A stretch of DNA of 64,000 nt from Saccharibacillus sacchari DSM 19268 (GTDB taxonomy: Bacteria > Bacillota > Bacilli > Paenibacillales > Paenibacillaceae): the NCBI RefSeq assembly GCF_000585395.1, contig NZ_KK073875.1, positions 994,407 to 1,058,406 on the forward strand. The letters run 5' to 3'. The notes under the pieces were generated by a model. The model had not been told where the DNA came from. It saw nothing but the letters and a program-made list of their open reading frames with translations, and made no database searches. Each line of letters starts with the position of its first letter. Position 1 is the first letter of the stretch. Of this stretch, positions 34,091 to 43,145 are shown in pieces. The position numbers and the translations under genes are program-made.

Positions 34091-34710
34091 TGGCACTAAA
34101 TATCATTTCGCTTTACGACATGCTTCGATCAATTCCAATAGAGAGCGACATTCAAAAACTCCTTTCATCTTTTAAAAGTATGAACGCTCAAGATAGCACT
34201 GGAGCAGATGATGTGGAGTTTTTTTTGCATAACAAAGCTATTCAATTCGAAAAGATGGATTTGGCTCGTACATATCTAGTTATGTCTACTTATCAGTCTA
34301 AACCTATCCTTGTCGGATATTTCTCCATTTCTAACAAACCACTCACAATGCCTGGTAAGCAGTTTAGAAAACTTTCTAAAAGCTTGCAAAAACGCTTGAC
34401 CGGAATGGGTAGCAGGGGCGAACAAAGTTCTTATATCATCAAAGGATATCTTTTGGGACAACTCGGTAAAAATTTTAGCACCGAAGCTCTGGCTGCTAAT
34501 TGTTGTAGCGGAAATGACCTGCTTCAGATTGTATATAAAAAGGTGGCAGAGGCACACCGGATTGTTGGCGGCCGTATTCTATATTTGGAATGCGAAAACG
34601 TCCCAAAAATTATTGAATTCTATCGATCAAACGGTTTTAGTCAAATCGAAGGATTTGAAACGGAAAACGGGTACTGCATGATGGTCAAGCAAGTAAAAGA
34701 TTTACTCTAA
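34090..34710 (+). CDS. GNAT-family acetyltransferase; possible toxin
   Basis: 206 residues. The C-terminal GNAT features are visible: YLECENVPKIIEFYRSNGF (acceptor-side motif B) and SYIIKGYLLGQLGKNF for the central strand and loop. An N-terminal extension of about 60 residues is unrecognised. Translationally coupled to the 33908 gene. Acetyl-CoA-dependent transfer to a small molecule, protein or aminoacyl-tRNA is possible. AT-rich, suggesting acquisition. Confidence 0.65.
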   Translation: MALNIISLYDMLRSIPIESDIQKLLSSFKSMNAQDSTGADDVEFFLHNKAIQFEKMDLARTYLVMSTYQSKPILVGYFSISNKPLTMPGKQFRKLSKSLQKRLTGMGSRGEQSSYIIKGYLLGQLGKNFSTEALAANCCSGNDLLQIVYKKVAEAHRIVGGRILYLECENVPKIIEFYRSNGFSQIEGFETENGYCMMVKQVKDLL

Positions 34711-34721
34711 AAACTCAGAAA

Positions 34722-34752
34722 CAAGAGACCTTCGATCATCGAAGGTCTCTTG
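34722..34752. terminator. Terminator between convergent genes
   Basis: CAAGAGACCTTCGA (34722-34735) and TCGAAGGTCTCTTG (34739-34752) form a 14-bp perfect stem with a three-base loop. The stop codon of the leftward glycosidase paralogue (34736) now falls in it. Confidence 0.85.
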
Positions 34753-35917
34753 TTCTTTCTAAAATTAAATCTACTCCACTTTCACCAACAACGCATTGCG
34801 TCGTGATATACTTCCCGTTCAAATACAGCCCGCTCGAAGCCCCGCCGTCCAGATTCATCGCCTGATACGCTCCTGCCTGCTTCATGATCTGCGCGAGCTG
34901 CGGGATGGTAGAGCCGCCGACGGTCAGCAGGATCAGCTCGTGATTTTGCGTGATGCCGATAGCGCTGCGCGCTCCGCCGCCTGTTAGAATCTTCGGATCC
35001 TGGAACCCTTCCGCGGCTGCATTTACCGCAACGTTACCGTTCTTGAGCAGCATCGGCCCGGCTTGCACGGCTCCTTCTACTTGCCTTGCATCGAACGCCG
35101 TTCCGAATTCGAACCCCGGAATCAGCCTCGCCAATTGATTGTCGTCATAAGCAAATATCGTCCGATTGGTGCCTCCGTTGGCGAACTGCACATCCCCTTT
35201 GCTGACCAAATAGCCGTAAGGCGCTTTGTAGGCAGCCGAGCTGTACGCGTCGAAAAACGTTCCGTTGATCGCTGCATACGCACCGTTTTGAGCCGCAATC
35301 GCACTCAAATCCTGCACGGCTCCGACTTTATGATTGGCAAAAGCGGCGTCCAGCGATACCTGCGGATGCATCAACTGCACAGTCACGACGTTGGCGGTAA
35401 AGGAAGAACCTCCCACGCGGAACGTTTGACGCTGGTGACGCACGGGCGTGTTCGTCAACGAGCCGCGGGCGATGATCGGCAGATCCATCTTCTTCTCCCC
35501 GTTCGTGACGCGCATGGAGGAGGTCGAGCTGTCCCATTTCAAACCTACGCCTAAATGCGTCGCGACCAGACCGAGCGGAACGTAGGTCACGCCTGCGTCG
35601 CTGAACGGCGCTGCGTCGATTTGGACCGATTTACCGTCGATCGTCGCCTGCTTTTTCCCCATCGTCAGCGTTATTTTCTTTTTGCCTTTTACAATATCGA
35701 TCTTGCCCGAAGATGCTACCCAGTTCACCTTGGCCCCCGAAAAATCACTGAGTATGCGAATCGGCACATACGTCCGTCCTGCCGCCGGGTCCGAGTAGCC
35801 GAATGTTTTGGCCGTTGTCGCCGCTACCGCCGTTGTCGTCGCGATCGGAACCGATCCGACCGTTGTTACTCCCGCCGTCAGCGCAACAGCCAACAGCATT
35901 TTTATTGCTTTTTGCAT
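34736..35917 (-). CDS. Phosphodiester glycosidase (NAGPA-type) paralogue with altered C-terminus
   Basis: 393 residues from the ATG at 35917. Layout matches the 29599 gene: signal peptide, stalk module (GRTYVPIRILSDFSG, GVTYVPLGLVATHLG), NAGPA domain (AAINGTFFDAYSS, EGAVQAGPMLLKNG, AMNLDGGASSGLYLNG). After KYIT the paralogue's KPGRPVSNALLVKV is replaced by 16 unrelated residues. The DNA still encodes NALLVKVE and a stop (34771-34773) in another frame, so about 17 bases were lost. The conserved RPVSNALLV block is therefore gone; activity is doubtful. Confidence 0.82.
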   Translation of the reverse strand: MQKAIKMLLAVALTAGVTTVGSVPIATTTAVAATTAKTFGYSDPAAGRTYVPIRILSDFSGAKVNWVASSGKIDIVKGKKKITLTMGKKQATIDGKSVQIDAAPFSDAGVTYVPLGLVATHLGVGLKWDSSTSSMRVTNGEKKMDLPIIARGSLTNTPVRHQRQTFRVGGSSFTANVVTVQLMHPQVSLDAAFANHKVGAVQDLSAIAAQNGAYAAINGTFFDAYSSAAYKAPYGYLVSKGDVQFANGGTNRTIFAYDDNQLARLIPGFEFGTAFDARQVEGAVQAGPMLLKNGNVAVNAAAEGFQDPKILTGGGARSAIGITQNHELILLTVGGSTIPQLAQIMKQAGAYQAMNLDGGASSGLYLNGKYITTQCVVGESGVDLILERTRDLR

Positions 35918-36163
35918 GATGTATGTTCCCTTCTTCCCGGTTCTCCCACCAGATCCGGATTTTTGCTTGCTCACTCTCTATATATCTGCATGTTTCCCTT
36001 TAAAATAAACCTTTTGGGAAAGATTTCTCGACCGAATTTCGGGGTGAAAAGAAAGTAAGGGTGCATCTTAAGCCATATCAATAAAAAAGCAGCCATGCCA
36101 ACCGTAACTTTTACCTGAACGTAGGAGTTATGAATTTATGAAGGGCAAAGGAGGAAGTATCCG

Positions 36164-36904
36164 ATGAACCTGCTGGAACCTAAAGACCTGAAGCAAGAAC
36201 CCGAAGAGTCGCTGGGCTTGAAGCGTTCGACGTCGTTTGAAGAATCGAAAACAAATCAATCTCCGTCGGGAGCGATTGTGCTCATTGCGGGTGCAGCCGC
36301 TTTTCTGCTTACCGCGGCTTTGATGGCTACCGTGAAACGAATCCGGCAAACCCGTGAAATCAAGCGATACTTTAGCGGCGAAACGACCGATCGTTTGGCG
36401 GCATCCGCCGATGCCATCGTGCAGCTGATCGAACGCGAATCGAACGAAGCGGAAGCTTTATCCGGGTCGGGTTATCCCGCGTCCTTCCTGCTGGAGTTGG
36501 AGAGAGAGCAGCACCGACTGGTCGAAGCTTACGGCAGTCTGTACCAGACGCTTGGCGTCAAGGAGCAGTCGGAACTGATCGATCCGAAACAGCTGCTGAT
36601 CTTTAACGGAATCGAGGCTTTCGAAGCTCTGCCCGCAGCCGAGGGACGGCCTGCCGCCGTGCATCATCGCGGGCTTGCTCCGGAGGAACCGCAGTTTGCG
36701 GCGATAACCGATGGAGCGGCTCAATCGGAGGTTCGTTTTATCCCCGACATCGCTCAGGCGTCTGCGTTGGAACATCTATACGCGATGTGCCTCAACATTC
36801 GCGAATTGGCGAACGTGGACAACCGTTCTTCTTACGGCGCCGAACGATCCGAACAGTCCGCCGCCCGTCTGCTGGCTTCGATCGGACAGCAGTCCGAAGC
36901 GTGA
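36164..36904 (+). CDS. Hypothetical protein with one membrane segment
   Basis: 246 residues. AAAGGAGGA precedes the ATG. A single hydrophobic segment (IVLIAGAAAFLLTAALMATV) lies at about 43-62; the remainder is helical and acidic. No family recognised. Forms a pair with the 36953 gene, 48 bases downstream, which also has one membrane helix. Confidence 0.6.
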   Translation: MNLLEPKDLKQEPEESLGLKRSTSFEESKTNQSPSGAIVLIAGAAAFLLTAALMATVKRIRQTREIKRYFSGETTDRLAASADAIVQLIERESNEAEALSGSGYPASFLLELEREQHRLVEAYGSLYQTLGVKEQSELIDPKQLLIFNGIEAFEALPAAEGRPAAVHHRGLAPEEPQFAAITDGAAQSEVRFIPDIAQASALEHLYAMCLNIRELANVDNRSSYGAERSEQSAARLLASIGQQSEA

Positions 36905-36952
36905 TAGGCAGAAGCCGAAGCAAAATTCGATACAAGAAAGGAAAAACCAAAC

Positions 36953-37228
36953 ATGTCCCGACGCATTACGGTGCAAGACAGCCCGGGCCTCGACGAAATC
37001 CGGGCCGAATACGACCAACTCTGGACGGACTTGCAGCATGCAAACGCAAAAAAAGCAGCCCGAATATTGAAACGCAGCCGACGCGCCCTATTGCCTTCGG
37101 GCCAACGTTTGGCTGAACGATTGCAGCCGTTTCGCAGTCGTCTATTATGGGCAATCCCGCTGGGAACGGCTGCTGCGGTAAGCGCTTCGTATGTGGCGTT
37201 TATTTGGGTTGCTTTGTGGGTGGAATAA
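36953..37228 (+). CDS. Small C-terminally anchored protein
   Basis: 91 residues. Basic, helical N-terminal part (KKAARILKRSRRALL) and a C-terminal hydrophobic helix (about 66-89). AAAGGAA precedes the ATG. Followed by a terminator. No family recognised; probably works with the 36164 product. Confidence 0.55.
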   Translation: MSRRITVQDSPGLDEIRAEYDQLWTDLQHANAKKAARILKRSRRALLPSGQRLAERLQPFRSRLLWAIPLGTAAAVSASYVAFIWVALWVE

Positions 37229-37260
37229 GAATTACGAGGTATAACCGAATTTATTAGAGG

Positions 37261-37291
37261 TCGCCCGGTACTTGATGCCGGGCGATTTTTT
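37261..37291 (+). terminator. Rho-independent terminator
   Basis: TCGCCCGG (37261-37268) pairs with CCGGGCGA (37278-37285), followed by six T residues. Ends the 36164-37228 transcript. Confidence 0.85.
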
Positions 37292-37308
37292 ATGAAGATA
37301 TCTGTTCT

Positions 37309-37629
37309 AGAGCGTGTCTTCAAGCCTGCCCATTTGCATCTTTTGCGGCCTTTTCGCTCCTTCGAATCCGTAGTCAAAATGTTGCGAAAATCCAACAAAT
37401 CGATGCCATCTATGCCTAATCGACGTAAATTGTTGCGAGTATCCATCATTTCAATAGGCAAAAGCTTTAATTCGTTCAAAAGCGTTGAACATGATGGATT
37501 CCTACAACATTTTTGATGAAATCGATAAATAAGAGCGAAAATGATGCATATCCGCAATATTTTATTTTAATCCGCGAAGGGTAAAAAGCCAGTAAAAGAT
37601 ACGCGTCAGCAGGCTTAAAGACACGCCCT
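37309..37629. mobile_element. 321-bp inverted-repeat-bounded element or IS remnant
   Basis: The arms AGAGCGTGTCTTCAAGCC (37309-) and GGCTTAAAGACACGCCCT (to 37629) match as inverted repeats at 19 of 21 positions when extended. The interior has no intact gene. A third GTCTTTAAGCC lies at 37652-37662 and can pair with the right arm. No clear target duplication. Most likely a MITE or a collapsed IS; the family is unknown to me. Confidence 0.5.
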
Positions 37630-37698
37630 GAAAAACTCGAAGTCGAATCATGTCTTTAAGCCAATCTAAACGTGCTGAGAATTCCTTATCCTAAAACC

Positions 37699-37735
37699 AA
37701 AAAGGGAAGAAGCTTAATACGCTTCTTCCCTTTTT
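37699..37735 (-). terminator. Terminator of the aldo/keto reductase gene
   Basis: AAAAAGGGAAGAAGC (37699-37713) pairs with GCTTCTTCCCTTTTT (37721-37735), 20 bases after the leftward stop. Confidence 0.85.
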
Positions 37736-37754
37736 ACCGACAAACTCCACCATC

Positions 37755-38729
37755 CTACCGAGCCGGAGCGAAATCCTTCACCGGCTCCAAAATCCGCTCC
37801 ATCTTCTCAAGCGTCTCCTCACTCAATACCACGCCGGATGCCGCCGCATTCTCGCGTACTTGCTCCGCACGGCTTGCGCCAATAATCGCGGAACTCACGC
37901 CCTTCTGACGCAAAATCCAGGCCAAAGCCAACTGCGACAGCTTCAAATCCAAGCTTTCCGCAAGCTGGTTCAACTCCTGCGTCACGTTCAACACATCGTC
38001 GCGCAAATAGCTGCCGATGACCTGATTCACCGAGCTATCCGCCGCGCGCGTGCCTTCGGCGGGCTTTTGCCCCGGCTTGTATTTCCCTGTCAAAATCCCT
38101 TGCGCCAGCGGCGAGAAAACAACCTGTCCCAAGCCGGCTTGCTCCGATACGGACAGCACTTCATCCTCGATATAACGCTCGAACAGATTGTAGATCGGCT
38201 GGTTCGACGCGAGCGGGCGCAGGTTGCGGCGGTCCGAGATCGCCGCTGCGGACGCGATCTGCGCGGCGGTCCATTCGCTGACGCCTGCATACAGAATTTT
38301 GCCCTGCGCCGTCAGGTCGTCGAGCGCGCGCAGCGTTTCTTCGACCGGAGTCTCATTGTCATAACGATGGCAGAAATAGACGTCGATATAGTCCGTGCCC
38401 AGCCGCTTCAAGCTGGCTTCGCACTGTTCGACAATATGCTTGCGCGATAGCCCGCGGTCATTGGGACCGTCGCCCATCGGGAAGAATACCTTCGTGCTGA
38501 GCACATAGCTCGAACGCTCGTATTTGCTCAGCGCCGCTCCCATCGCTTTTTCCCCTTCGCCGCGATTGTACGCATTGGCAGTGTCGAAGAAGTTAATCCC
38601 CTGCTCAAAAGCCGCTTCGATGCATAGATCCGCCGCTTTTTGCTCGGCTGCCGTGCCATAGGTAAGCCAGCTTCCTAGTCCGATCTCGCTGACTTTAAGA
38701 CCCGTGCGTCCCAGATTCCGATACTTCAT
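37755..38729 (-). CDS. Aldo/keto reductase
   Basis: 324 residues. Start MKYRNLGRTGLKVSEIGLG is characteristic of the Kv-beta-like/YghZ-type aldo/keto reductases. Catalytic tetrad context is visible: FFDTANAYNRGE (Asp, Tyr), LSTKVF (Lys) and DVYFCHRYD (His). The C-terminal cofactor site LRQKGVSSAIIGASR binds NADPH. It reduces aldehydes or ketones of unknown identity. Single gene with its own terminator. Confidence 0.92.
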   Translation of the reverse strand: MKYRNLGRTGLKVSEIGLGSWLTYGTAAEQKAADLCIEAAFEQGINFFDTANAYNRGEGEKAMGAALSKYERSSYVLSTKVFFPMGDGPNDRGLSRKHIVEQCEASLKRLGTDYIDVYFCHRYDNETPVEETLRALDDLTAQGKILYAGVSEWTAAQIASAAAISDRRNLRPLASNQPIYNLFERYIEDEVLSVSEQAGLGQVVFSPLAQGILTGKYKPGQKPAEGTRAADSSVNQVIGSYLRDDVLNVTQELNQLAESLDLKLSQLALAWILRQKGVSSAIIGASRAEQVRENAAASGVVLSEETLEKMERILEPVKDFAPAR

Positions 38730-38864
38730 CGATTGTTCCTCCTCGAATCAAATAAGTTTCGTTATTCCTTAATCATTCCACTAAATATTAACGAATCATG
38801 TTCCGCTCCGCAACCGCTTTCTTTATTTTTTTGCGCGTTGCGGCGGAATATCGGAATACGCAAA

Positions 38865-38903
38865 AAGCCGTTCCTTGACACGCGTCTGCGTCCGGAACGG
38901 CTT
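38865..38903 (-). terminator. Terminator of the 38934 gene
   Basis: AAGCCGTTCC (38865-38874) pairs with GGAACGGCTT (38894-38903); on the minus strand the stem is followed by a T-run. Confidence 0.75.
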
Positions 38904-38933
38904 CGGGTCATACCTGCTTGATTCTGCCGACGA

Positions 38934-39296
38934 TTAGGCGATCTCGTCCATGTTGCTCACGAATTCGCCGCCGAAGTTCATCTTCTCCGCCGCTTCGCGA
39001 ATCTGTTGGCGGGTCGTAGCCGACTTCGATTCGATAACGTACAGCTTTTTAAAGCCGATCGAGCTGTACATCTTGAACGCTTGTTCCAACATATCCAGCA
39101 GCGACGGCTCGACATTTTCCAATTTGGACAGATCGGCCACGAACGTGTACTCGCTCGTTTGACTCTGGATTTTGCTGCCTTCCATCAGGAAAGCCATCGC
39201 CAGCCCGCCTGCGTCACTTATTTGAAAAGAGCCGCCGACGGTTACCATGAAAAGTTTACGGGACGAGTCTACTTCGATTTTGTATGCGTTTGTCAT
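38934..39296 (-). CDS. STAS-like hypothetical protein
   Basis: 120 residues, soluble. The pattern YTFVADLSKLENVEPSLLDMLEQAFKMYSSIGFKKLYVI resembles STAS-type folds (SpoIIAA-like): a strand, a loop and a helix before a basic strand. No phosphorylatable serine can be assigned. GGAGGA precedes the ATG. Isolated gene with its own terminator. Confidence 0.5.
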   Translation of the reverse strand: MTNAYKIEVDSSRKLFMVTVGGSFQISDAGGLAMAFLMEGSKIQSQTSEYTFVADLSKLENVEPSLLDMLEQAFKMYSSIGFKKLYVIESKSATTRQQIREAAEKMNFGGEFVSNMDEIA

Positions 39297-39437
39297 AGGT
39301 TCCTCCTGAATTCATCGCGTAATACGAAGATTAGCTTGCTTTCGCAAGCCCTATTCAGTATACCAGCGGGCATTTGCGAAGACCAGCGACTTGACTCTAT
39401 AGAAAACGCCATGACGAAAATCCAGCCGACCCGTCTT

Positions 39438-41423
39438 TTACTCCGTAATCGGCAGCTTGGCTCCGTTTTTCAAATACAAAGGAATTCGTTCCAACGGCGC
39501 GTCAACCTGAAGTGTCTGCCCGCCTGCAAAACTCTCCCCGCTATGCGCATCCGTCCATTCCGCCCCTTCAGGCAGATAGACGCTTCGGCTGCGCTGATCC
39601 GCGTGCAGTACAGGAGCAACCAGCAGATCCGGACCGAACAAGAACTGATCGTCCACGTCCCATGCCGCCGCGTCTTCCGGGAAATCGTAGAATATAGGCC
39701 GCATCGGCGGAGTGCCTTTTTCATGCGCGGCGGTCATCAGCTCGGTAATATAAGGACGCAGACGCTCCCGCAAACGCATATGTTCCGCAAAAATACCGTA
39801 TGCTTCTTCGCCGTAACTCCAGACTTCGTTGTCCGCGCCGCTGCCCCATAGTCCGCCGCCCGGCAGCCCCGTATCCGCCTCCCGGTAAGGCGAGCGATCG
39901 CCGTGCAGCCGCATCACTGGGCAAAACGTTCCATACTGGAACCAACGGATGATACATTCGCGGAATGCCGGATCATCCGGGTTGCCGCCGTGGAAACCGC
40001 CGATATCCGTCGTCCACCACGGAATGCCCGCGATCGCCATATTCAGCCCCGCCCGCACCTGATGCCCCAATACTTCGAAGCTCGACGCTATATCGCCGGA
40101 CCAGGCCAGCGCGCCGTAACGCTGACTGCCCGCCCAAGCGCTGCGCACGAGATTGATCACGTTCTCCTGTCCTTCGTTCGTCATGCCTTCAAAGAACGTG
40201 CGGCTGTACTGGCTCGGATACCAGTTGCCGACTTGCAGCGCCGGACCCGCGTCGTAGCGGTAGATATCATGGTCGTATACGGCGAATTCCGGCTCCGCCT
40301 CGTCCAGCCAGAACAACTTGATGCCTTTGTCGTAATAATTGCGCTTGGCCGTTTCCCAGACGAACTGCCTTGCACCGGGATGCGTAGCGTCGAAGATTTC
40401 ATTTTGCCCGAGAAACTGGAACTGCGTGCGTACCCCGCGATCCGAGCGCACCAGATAGCCTTTTTCCACCATCTCGCCGTAGTTTTCGCTCTCCGTTTGC
40501 ACGGTCGGCCAGACGGAGACCATCAGGTCGATGCCCATCTCTTTCAGCTCGCGCACCATGCCTTCCGGGTCCGGCCAGTATTTCTCGTCGAACTTCCAAT
40601 CGCCTTGATTCGTCCAGTGGAAAAAGTCGATGACGATCACCGAGATCGGCAGCCCCCGGCGCACATGTTCGCGGGCAACGCTCATCAGCTCGTTTTGATC
40701 CCGATACCGCAGCTTGCACTGCCAAAAGCCCATTCCGAACTCCGGCATCATCGGCACTTTGCCTGTCGCATCCGCATACGCTTCCTCGATCTGCGCCGGA
40801 GTATCGCCTGCCGTGATCCAATAGTCGAGCTGCTTCGTTGAAGCCGCCGCCCATTCGGTCACATTGGTATTGAAGCTAGCCTGTCCGATCGCCGGATTAT
40901 GCCATAACATGCCGTAACCTTTATTCGACAGTAAGAAAGGTACGCTGGTCTGACTGTTGCGATGGGTCAACTCCAGACGGCAGCCTTTCAGATTGAGCAG
41001 CGACTGCTGATACTGCCCCATGCCGTACAACTTCTCATCCGGATTGCTTTCAAAGCGCAGCGTGACCGCATAATCGCGACTGCCCGGGATCGGCACGATA
41101 TCGCGGCCCCCGGATTTAAGCTGATAAGTCTTCTCCGTTTCCTTCAGCAGCACTTCGCCTTTGTCGTTAGTAAACGTGATCCGGCCGCTTTTTTCGACAT
41201 CCGCCCGGATTTTCCCGTTCACGATCCAGGCACTGCGCCCGTCCTCCGCAACCGTAACGCCTGCGCCTAGCGAAGCCGCTCCCGCAGGAAGCAGCGCCCA
41301 ATCGTCATCGTGCAGCTTGTCCTTGGAAGCCCGTACCCGAAACGAATTCGCTCCCCAAGGCTCAATCCGCAAAATTTCATGGTCATATTCCCAGATCAAA
41401 GCTTGCTCTTGCGCGTATAACAT
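39438..41423 (-). CDS. Glycoside hydrolase family 31 (alpha-xylosidase/alpha-glucosidase)
   Basis: 661 residues from the ATG at 41423, which follows GAGGAGG. GH31 layout: N-terminal beta domain, (beta/alpha)8 barrel, C-terminal beta domains. The nucleophile is D374 in FWLDEAEPE, and the acid/base is D444 in WSGDIASSF; HGDRSPYREAD marks the active-site loop. The WLDEAEPE form is frequent among alpha-xylosidases, so xylosides are a good guess. No signal peptide: cytoplasmic, acting on imported oligosaccharides. An AraC-type regulator is divergently encoded, and a pentose-type importer lies at 49.7-53.8 kb. Confidence 0.88.
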   Translation of the reverse strand: MLYAQEQALIWEYDHEILRIEPWGANSFRVRASKDKLHDDDWALLPAGAASLGAGVTVAEDGRSAWIVNGKIRADVEKSGRITFTNDKGEVLLKETEKTYQLKSGGRDIVPIPGSRDYAVTLRFESNPDEKLYGMGQYQQSLLNLKGCRLELTHRNSQTSVPFLLSNKGYGMLWHNPAIGQASFNTNVTEWAAASTKQLDYWITAGDTPAQIEEAYADATGKVPMMPEFGMGFWQCKLRYRDQNELMSVAREHVRRGLPISVIVIDFFHWTNQGDWKFDEKYWPDPEGMVRELKEMGIDLMVSVWPTVQTESENYGEMVEKGYLVRSDRGVRTQFQFLGQNEIFDATHPGARQFVWETAKRNYYDKGIKLFWLDEAEPEFAVYDHDIYRYDAGPALQVGNWYPSQYSRTFFEGMTNEGQENVINLVRSAWAGSQRYGALAWSGDIASSFEVLGHQVRAGLNMAIAGIPWWTTDIGGFHGGNPDDPAFRECIIRWFQYGTFCPVMRLHGDRSPYREADTGLPGGGLWGSGADNEVWSYGEEAYGIFAEHMRLRERLRPYITELMTAAHEKGTPPMRPIFYDFPEDAAAWDVDDQFLFGPDLLVAPVLHADQRSRSVYLPEGAEWTDAHSGESFAGGQTLQVDAPLERIPLYLKNGAKLPITE

Positions 41424-41620
41424 ATTCAATCGTCCTCCTCCGAATTGTGCAGATCCCTCTGCATCACTGACCGTTAGGATATAATTACGTGCGACCAGCC
41501 ATTCTTGCAAGCGTTATCTTTTTCTCGTGTCTATTATAGAGCGCCAGCAGGGATAGAGGGCAGAGCGTGGAATACGGAATACTAGGACTAGATTACGTTT
41601 TATCGTCAGGAGGTCTAGCA

Positions 41621-42616
41621 ATGAATGAACACGATGAAGGAGCGACCATACACGAGTGGATCGAGGAAAATAAAGCGGCTGCGGACAAAACGGAGCTGCC
41701 TGCCGGCGACGGATCGTCAGAATCGGAACGCCCGGCCGGCAGTAACCCGCAACTAGCAGACCCGTCTTCCTGGCGGCGCGAACATACCGATATTCCCGAC
41801 CGAACCTTTCCGCTTAACGTATTCCATATCCGCGAGACCGACCCCGACATGTTCTGTATTCCTCCGCACTGGCACGAGCATCTGGAATGGGTCGTCGTGC
41901 TCAAGGGACGCTTCAGCGTGCAGATCGGGGCTACGTTTCGGGAATTGGAATCGGGTTCGTGTCTATTCGTTAACACAGCGGAGCTGCATTCGGCGTTCCC
42001 CTTGGAGTCCGGCAGCGAGCTGTATGCGTTGGTATTCGGCGAGGCGTTGCTGCGCAACCATGCCTTGGATCATACGGAAACCCGTTATATCAGGCCCATG
42101 CTCGAAGGACGCTTGAGACTGCCTTCTTTTTATGAGGGAACAAGCGCTGCGGGGATTCGGGAAAGGCTGCTGGAGGCGGTGAAAGAGTATCAAGAAGCAC
42201 AGCCGGGATTCGAATTGTTGGTAAAAGCAGGTCTGCTGAGCGTGCTCGGCTTTGCGCTGAGACAATCCGAGACTCCGGCAGAACACGCGGCAAAAAGCGG
42301 ACGACACGCGGAGAGCGCCGTGTATCCGCTGCTGCTTCACCTCAGCGAACATTTTCGCGAACCGATCGGCGTGCGGGAAGCGGCCAAAATCTGCTGCATC
42401 ACGCCGACGTACTTTTGCCATGTGTTCAAACGCACCACGGGCAAAACGCTGAGCGAATACGTGAATACATTGCGCGTCCACGAGGCCGAATCCCTGCTTC
42501 GCAGCAGCGGGCGCTCCGTGCAGGAAGTCGCCCGGCTGGTGGGATACGGCGATCCGGGATACTTTGCGCGCGTTTTCAAAAAATTTAAAGGCATGGCGCC
42601 CAGCAGCTTGTCTTAG
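41621..42616 (+). CDS. AraC-family transcriptional regulator with cupin sensor domain
   Basis: 331 residues from the ATG at 41621 (AGGAGGT upstream). N-terminal cupin-like ligand domain (PPHWHEHLEWVVVLKGRFSVQIG, about 85-110) and C-terminal double HTH (VREAAKICCITPTYFCHVFKR; VQEVARLVGYGDPGYFARVFKK). Transcribed away from the GH31 gene across about 200 bases, so it likely activates that gene in response to a sugar. Confidence 0.9.
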   Translation: MNEHDEGATIHEWIEENKAAADKTELPAGDGSSESERPAGSNPQLADPSSWRREHTDIPDRTFPLNVFHIRETDPDMFCIPPHWHEHLEWVVVLKGRFSVQIGATFRELESGSCLFVNTAELHSAFPLESGSELYALVFGEALLRNHALDHTETRYIRPMLEGRLRLPSFYEGTSAAGIRERLLEAVKEYQEAQPGFELLVKAGLLSVLGFALRQSETPAEHAAKSGRHAESAVYPLLLHLSEHFREPIGVREAAKICCITPTYFCHVFKRTTGKTLSEYVNTLRVHEAESLLRSSGRSVQEVARLVGYGDPGYFARVFKKFKGMAPSSLS

Positions 42617-42628
42617 ATAAACGAAAAA

Positions 42629-42658
42629 CCCGCAATCTCCGTTGGCGGAGACTGCGGG
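42629..42658. terminator. Terminator between convergent genes
   Basis: CCCGCAATCTCCG (42629-42641) pairs with CGGAGACTGCGGG (42646-42658), one mismatch, between the AraC gene and the leftward 42669 gene. Confidence 0.75.
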
Positions 42659-42668
42659 CCTGATCCTG

Positions 42669-43055
42669 TTATTTTCCGTCGCGCAGCAAAGACTTGAGTT
42701 TGCGTCCGCTGGCCTTCATGCTGCACTCGGGGTCATGTGCTTCTTCCTCCAGATTCACTTCGACGATTCGGGGCGCCGGATTATGCGGAAGCGGGAAGGG
42801 ATGCGCTCCGTGTTCGGCTTCCTCGGAGAGTAAAATTCGAGTTCCGTCCGGCAGCAATCCGTACTCGCGCACCCATCCGTCTTCATGAATCGTAACCGTG
42901 CGTCCGGGCTTCGGCTTGCGGCGCTGGGCAGATGTTGCAGCCTGATCCGTACCCGGAAGCTTAAAGCGCAAAGCCGCAGCTTGAGCCCGCTGCACGCGTT
43001 GGACCGGATGAATCAGGGATGCGTTCCTTGTAGGATCGATCGGTGTAATCGCCAT
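42669..43055 (-). CDS. Hypothetical protein
   Basis: 128 residues from the ATG at 43055, which follows AAGGAGG. Basic N-terminal half; a small beta stretch (GRTVTIHEDGWVREYGLLPDG) resembles nothing I can name. Soluble. It lies 90 bases downstream of the chemoreceptor gene in the same direction and may be co-transcribed with it. Confidence 0.5.
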   Translation of the reverse strand: MAITPIDPTRNASLIHPVQRVQRAQAAALRFKLPGTDQAATSAQRRKPKPGRTVTIHEDGWVREYGLLPDGTRILLSEEAEHGAHPFPLPHNPAPRIVEVNLEEEAHDPECSMKASGRKLKSLLRDGK

Positions 43056-43145
43056 GTCGGCTTCCTCCTTCACGACCCGACCGTTTGGGCAATTTGTCGG
43101 GCGATTATGCTTCTGCTTTCTTTATCGACTTACCGAGCAAATATG

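Noticed and set aside
34722..34752. Start of a new coding segment for the glycosidase paralogue
   Set aside because: The last codons lie in a perfect terminator stem, so the extension is better explained as frameshift read-through.
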